Source: Glandiceps talaboti
Lineage: Eukaryota; Hemichordata; Enteropneusta; Spengelidae
Direction of reading: 5' to 3'
Assembly (NCBI RefSeq): GCF_964340395.1
Contig: NC_135571.1
Location: forward strand, 6,556,453-6,620,452
Length of the DNA: 64,000 nt
This document shows positions 61,651-64,000 of the stretch, piece by piece (positions within the stretch are counted from its first letter, which is position 1; each line of letters starts with the position of its first letter). The notes beneath the pieces were generated by a model. That model saw nothing but the letters and a program-made list of their open reading frames with translations. It was not told the DNA's origin and did not search any database. Position numbers and translations under genes: made by a program.

Positions 61651-61906
61651 GTTTCTATTCACTACTAGAACACACACAATTAGTGGTTGAGAACTCCACA
61701 CTCAACTTTTCTATGAAGTAATTTTTATGACTGGATTCTGAGAATCTGAACAATAACAAGAGAGTGCAACCAGCTACTAAAAATACTACACATACCATTG
61801 TCACACACACCAAACCGACATCATTTTAGCTGTATAATCAATCTCTCTTACCTTTGCCACACATAGCAGGGCTGTTACTGTTACAAACAAGGACAGTATT
61901 CCATTT
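55266..61906 (-). CDS. Seven-pass membrane protein gene, 10 exons, 5'-partial
   Basis: Ten minus-strand segments, each bounded by an AG acceptor and a GT donor (nine donors are GTAAG or GTAGG type), join in one frame: 61852-61906, 60494-60576, 60070-60213, 59502-59599, 59204-59345, 58492-58556, 57876-57910, 57441-57485, 56550-56657, 55266-55442 (TAA). This gives 316 residues. Hydrophobic segments lie at about 2-24, 31-52, 62-80, 97-117, 130-153, 173-193 and 213-237, followed by a polar tail (238-316) rich in Ser and Pro and ending in an acidic stretch. An Arg-Pro pair opens segment 4 (97-98) and a Pro sits in segment 7 (229). Seven segments suggest a GPCR-like or TOM1/GPR137-like integral membrane protein. 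That family call is inference from topology only. The N-terminus is missing because the first exon seen begins at segment 1. Coding status is secure from phase agreement at nine junctions; function is not known. Confidence 0.87.
56035..56322. mobile_element. Inverted-repeat element in 7TM gene intron
   Basis: Ends AGCTCAAAATTAAC and GTTAATTTCGAGCCCTG; GGTAGTCC and GGGCTACCA blocks repeat inside. A partial copy in inverted orientation lies at 60752-60846. Confidence 0.7.
56550..56657 (-). CDS. 7TM gene exon (residues 223-258)
   Basis: 108 nt, acceptor TTATTCTAG, donor GTAAGTAA, phase 0 at both ends. Encodes the second half of segment 7 (IFKLMLPIWAMLCVF) and the start of the tail, including an Asn-Glu-Thr sequon that is unlikely to be used if the tail is cytosolic. 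Confidence 0.87.
56808..57015 (-). repeat. Inverted duplication, right copy (in 7TM gene intron)
   Basis: Inverted partner of 53811-54012. It lies in the intron between the 45-nt and 108-nt exons, so the pair brackets the last two coding exons. Confidence 0.9.
57158..57418. repeat. C-rich minisatellite (G-rich on the gene's sense strand)
   Basis: Units of CCCTCAATTCCCA, CCTCCAATCCCTCCCT type about 30-40 bp long. In the 7TM pre-mRNA it reads as repeated GGGAGGG and GGGTGGGG runs. Confidence 0.9.
57441..57485 (-). CDS. 7TM gene 45-nt exon (residues 208-222)
   Basis: 45 nt, acceptor CCTTCAACAG, donor GTAAGTAT. Encodes LDMQSIYTAVYAFVN, the first half of segment 7. Both ends are phase 0, so skipping it would keep the frame but remove half a membrane segment. 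A G-run-rich minisatellite begins about 20 nt downstream of its donor. Confidence 0.85.
57876..57910 (-). CDS. 7TM gene 35-nt exon (residues 196-207)
   Basis: Acceptor TTCTGTTACAG, donor GTAAGTAA. Without this exon the flanking exons do not join in frame: the 65-nt exon ends in phase 1 and the 45-nt exon begins in phase 0. The 35 nt corrects this exactly. Encodes a polar loop, GTESDGCSAIF, between segments 6 and 7. Confidence 0.75.
58492..58556 (-). CDS. 7TM gene exon (residues 175-195)
   Basis: 65 nt, acceptor TTATCTTTCAG, donor GTAAGTAG. Encodes segment 6 (LIIVFELSALVTLLYDLV). Confidence 0.86.
58840..59180. repeat. Tandem repeat of about 90 bp, 4 diverged copies, intronic
   Basis: CTCTCAACA-GT-AAATCAAAT, AATGCATTTATAGAA and ATCACAAAATTTGACATGT blocks recur. 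Confidence 0.8.
59204..59345 (-). CDS. 7TM gene exon (residues 128-173)
   Basis: 142 nt, acceptor CCTTTACAG, donor GTAGGTGG (five G residues at the junction; the phase requires the exon to end in GGGG). Encodes segment 5 and the following loop with LDSSRKALK. Confidence 0.87.
59502..59599 (-). CDS. 7TM gene exon (residues 95-126), tandem acceptors
   Basis: 98 nt, donor GTAAGTATG. Encodes segment 4, beginning VVRPFLILVFL. The acceptor (GTCTTTTACAG) and the first 32 bases of the exon are part of a 46-bp unit repeated upstream, so two further identical acceptors exist; only the one at this boundary keeps the frame. Confidence 0.86.
59568..59741. repeat. 46-bp tandem repeat, 3.8 copies, spanning a splice acceptor
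   Basis: GAAACACCAGAATTAAAAAT starts units at 59568, 59614, 59660 and 59706. On the sense strand each full unit holds GTCTTTTACAG followed by the start of the 98-nt exon. Confidence 0.95.
59742..60035. repeat. Dispersed repeat, second copy of 4183-4474
   Basis: Shared order of blocks: GTGTGTGTTTG, CAGTCTGCAGATC, AAATAACCCTC, GACAACTGC, CCCCACA, ACACACTTGCT, AATAAAAAGAACAG, GGTTTGTTGAGAAT, TCCTGACCAGAA. It lies in the intron between the 144-nt and 98-nt exons of the 7TM gene, directly next to the 46-bp repeat. Confidence 0.75.
60070..60213 (-). CDS. 7TM gene exon (residues 47-93)
   Basis: 144 nt, acceptor TTTTTCAG, donor GTAAGTAA. Encodes the end of segment 2, a tyrosine-rich loop (HWVYAHYY), segment 3 and a basic loop (RLLKREK) that is probably cytosolic by the positive-inside rule. 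Confidence 0.88.
60494..60576 (-). CDS. 7TM gene exon (residues 19-46)
   Basis: 83 nt, acceptor preceded by a CT repeat, donor GTAAGTC. Encodes the loop after segment 1 and most of segment 2; the last two bases form a Cys codon with the next exon. The (AG)n tract at 60582-60600 on the plus strand serves as the polypyrimidine tract of this acceptor. Confidence 0.86.
60752..60846. mobile_element. Partial copy of the element at 56035-56322
   Basis: GCAGGGCTTGAAATTAACAG, GACTACCAATTCTTGTTATG, GGGCTACCAT. Confidence 0.7.
61337..61650. repeat. Pure (ACAT)n microsatellite, about 78 units
   Basis: Uninterrupted over 314 bp, in the intron upstream of the 83-nt exon of the 7TM gene. Confidence 0.98.
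61852..61906 (-). CDS. 7TM gene, first visible exon (residues 1-18)
   Basis: 55 nt, acceptor TTTCTTCGCAG, donor GTAAGAG. The first base completes a codon from an unseen upstream exon; the rest encodes NGILSLFVTVTALLCVAK, the start of membrane segment 1. Ends in phase 0. Confidence 0.8.
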
Positions 61907-62020
61907 CTGCGAAGAAATAAAATACAGAAAAAATTTAGACATCGCACTTCCTATGAATAGAACATCAGTATAATTTATATATATTACAAATATTGTTAGA
62001 CATTGTAATTATGTGTACAT

Positions 62021-62470
62021 TAAAGGGGCACAAGCTGAGTTGATATGTTTTTGGGTGTTATTTTTGCTGCAGATTCAACAGGAATTTCTACTTCCTGAAG
62101 CATACTCGGGTACATGTACTTAACTAGGATTTCGTCTCATCAGTGAAGTAAGGTCGTATCTGCCTATACAACTGCATAGCAGATACAACCTTACTGCACT
62201 GATGCTTCAATTTACAATTGACTGAGCTCAAACCTGGTATTAAGATATAACTTATAAATGGTACAACGATAATTTTTTTTATATGTCCAAAAATGTTGAG
62301 AAAATCTAACATGCAATCAACAGTCCTAGCAACACCAGCAGACAATTGTAATGTCATAGAAGATACATTATATGTATCAACATTAATATTATAATACTAG
62401 TTCAGTCAAGATTTTATGTAAATATTTTCACTTGAGTCAAAATTATATGAACTCAGCTTGTGCCCCTTTA
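62021..62470. mobile_element. 450-bp MITE with 19-bp perfect TIRs and TA duplication
   Basis: TIR AAGGGGCACAAGCTGAGTT at 62023-62041 and its complement at 62450-62468, flanked by TA on both sides. A second hairpin (arms 62139-62163 and 62179-62203) lies inside. The TA duplication fits a Tc1/mariner-type origin. Confidence 0.85.
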
Positions 62471-63565
<1,095 letters not shown>

Positions 63566-63845
63566 AAGTGCAAATATACTATACACAATGTAGTCACATT
63601 TCATACTCATAGACATATTAATACATTTTGTACATTGCTGAACTTGTCCTGATGCATTGACGTAGATTTAGCAATTTAGCTATAGTAGTCACAACATTGC
63701 CTTCATAGCAGCAAAGTTGAATGAATAACAGTTTACTTTGATAAAACCACTGGACAGGCATGCAATTATTCACTATTACAAACATCATCATGGCTAGTTG
63801 TATGGAGTGATGGCTAAGTACAAACCAGGCTCAGTAACTATGAAA

Positions 63846-63945
63846 CTCTGTAAGGTACACCATTACGGGGCACCCTCACACATCACTCAACCCCTCTCAA
63901 GGTGAGGGTAGAGCTGACACAACATGTCTTACACTGTGAGAGGTG
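63846..63945 (+). repeat. Dispersed repeat, copy of 16770-16920 family
   Basis: CTGTAAGGTACACCATTACG, GGGCACCCTCACACATC, CAACCCCTCTCAAGGTGAGG, TGTCTTACACTGTGAGAG. Confidence 0.6.
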
Positions 63946-64000
63946 CCAAATTTGACATTTGTTAGGATTCAAATGATCATGCACACCTGTATCACTCTTT

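Noticed and set aside
61207-61721. Long open frames of MYVC or YIHT repeats
   Set aside because: Translation of the pure ACAT microsatellite; no coding signal.

Overview
The window is nuclear DNA from an animal. It is AT-rich (about one third GC by eye, not counted), full of simple repeats, minisatellites and short inverted-repeat elements, and its genes are split into short exons with canonical GT-AG introns. The repeat types (a tRNA-derived SINE with an ATT-rich tail, LINE 3' ends, many foldback MITEs, TACATGTA-rich spacer, CTCF-like and RFX X-box-like motifs) fit a marine invertebrate such as a hemichordate, cephalochordate or mollusc. The sequence alone does not fix the phylum. There are no bacterial operons, rRNA genes or CRISPR arrays.

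Layout. 1-5 kb: one convincing first coding exon on the minus strand (1401-1577) of a gene that leaves the window to the left, set among CTCF-like and X-box-like motifs. A CpG-rich stretch at 4861-5050 may be its promoter and 5' UTR. 5-50 kb: no supported intact gene. This part is a repeat field: a 62-bp minisatellite at 5.2 kb, foldback elements at 6.0, 12.5, 13.3, 17.8, 26.2, 34.4, 36.4, 37.4, 42.2, 44.9 and 46.2 kb, a SINE at 6.5-7.0 kb, LINE tails at 18.6, 19.3, 28.1, 35.3 and 38.4 kb, a 180-bp tandem array at 40.3-41.1 kb, and long microsatellites. 49.7-50.9 kb: CpG-richer DNA with ETS-type sites and a strong minus-strand splice donor, a likely promoter and first exon of another gene.

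55.3-61.9 kb: the only well-resolved gene. Ten minus-strand exons (61852-61906 down to 55266-55442) join without a frame break into 316 residues ending at a TAA. The product has seven hydrophobic segments and a Ser/Pro-rich cytosolic-type tail, so it is the C-terminal part of a seven-pass membrane protein. Its extreme N-terminus is not found and probably lies beyond 64 kb. The family is not identified with confidence; segment spacing is reminiscent of the TOM1/GPR137 group.

Most worth a second look: splice acceptors duplicated in tandem by a 46-bp repeat at the start of one exon; G-run-rich DNA just downstream of a 45-nt exon; the X-box and CTCF-like motif cluster in the first 3.6 kb; and a related set of inverted-terminal-repeat elements, one of them a head-to-head palindrome and one carrying a fresh-looking 244-bp internal duplication.
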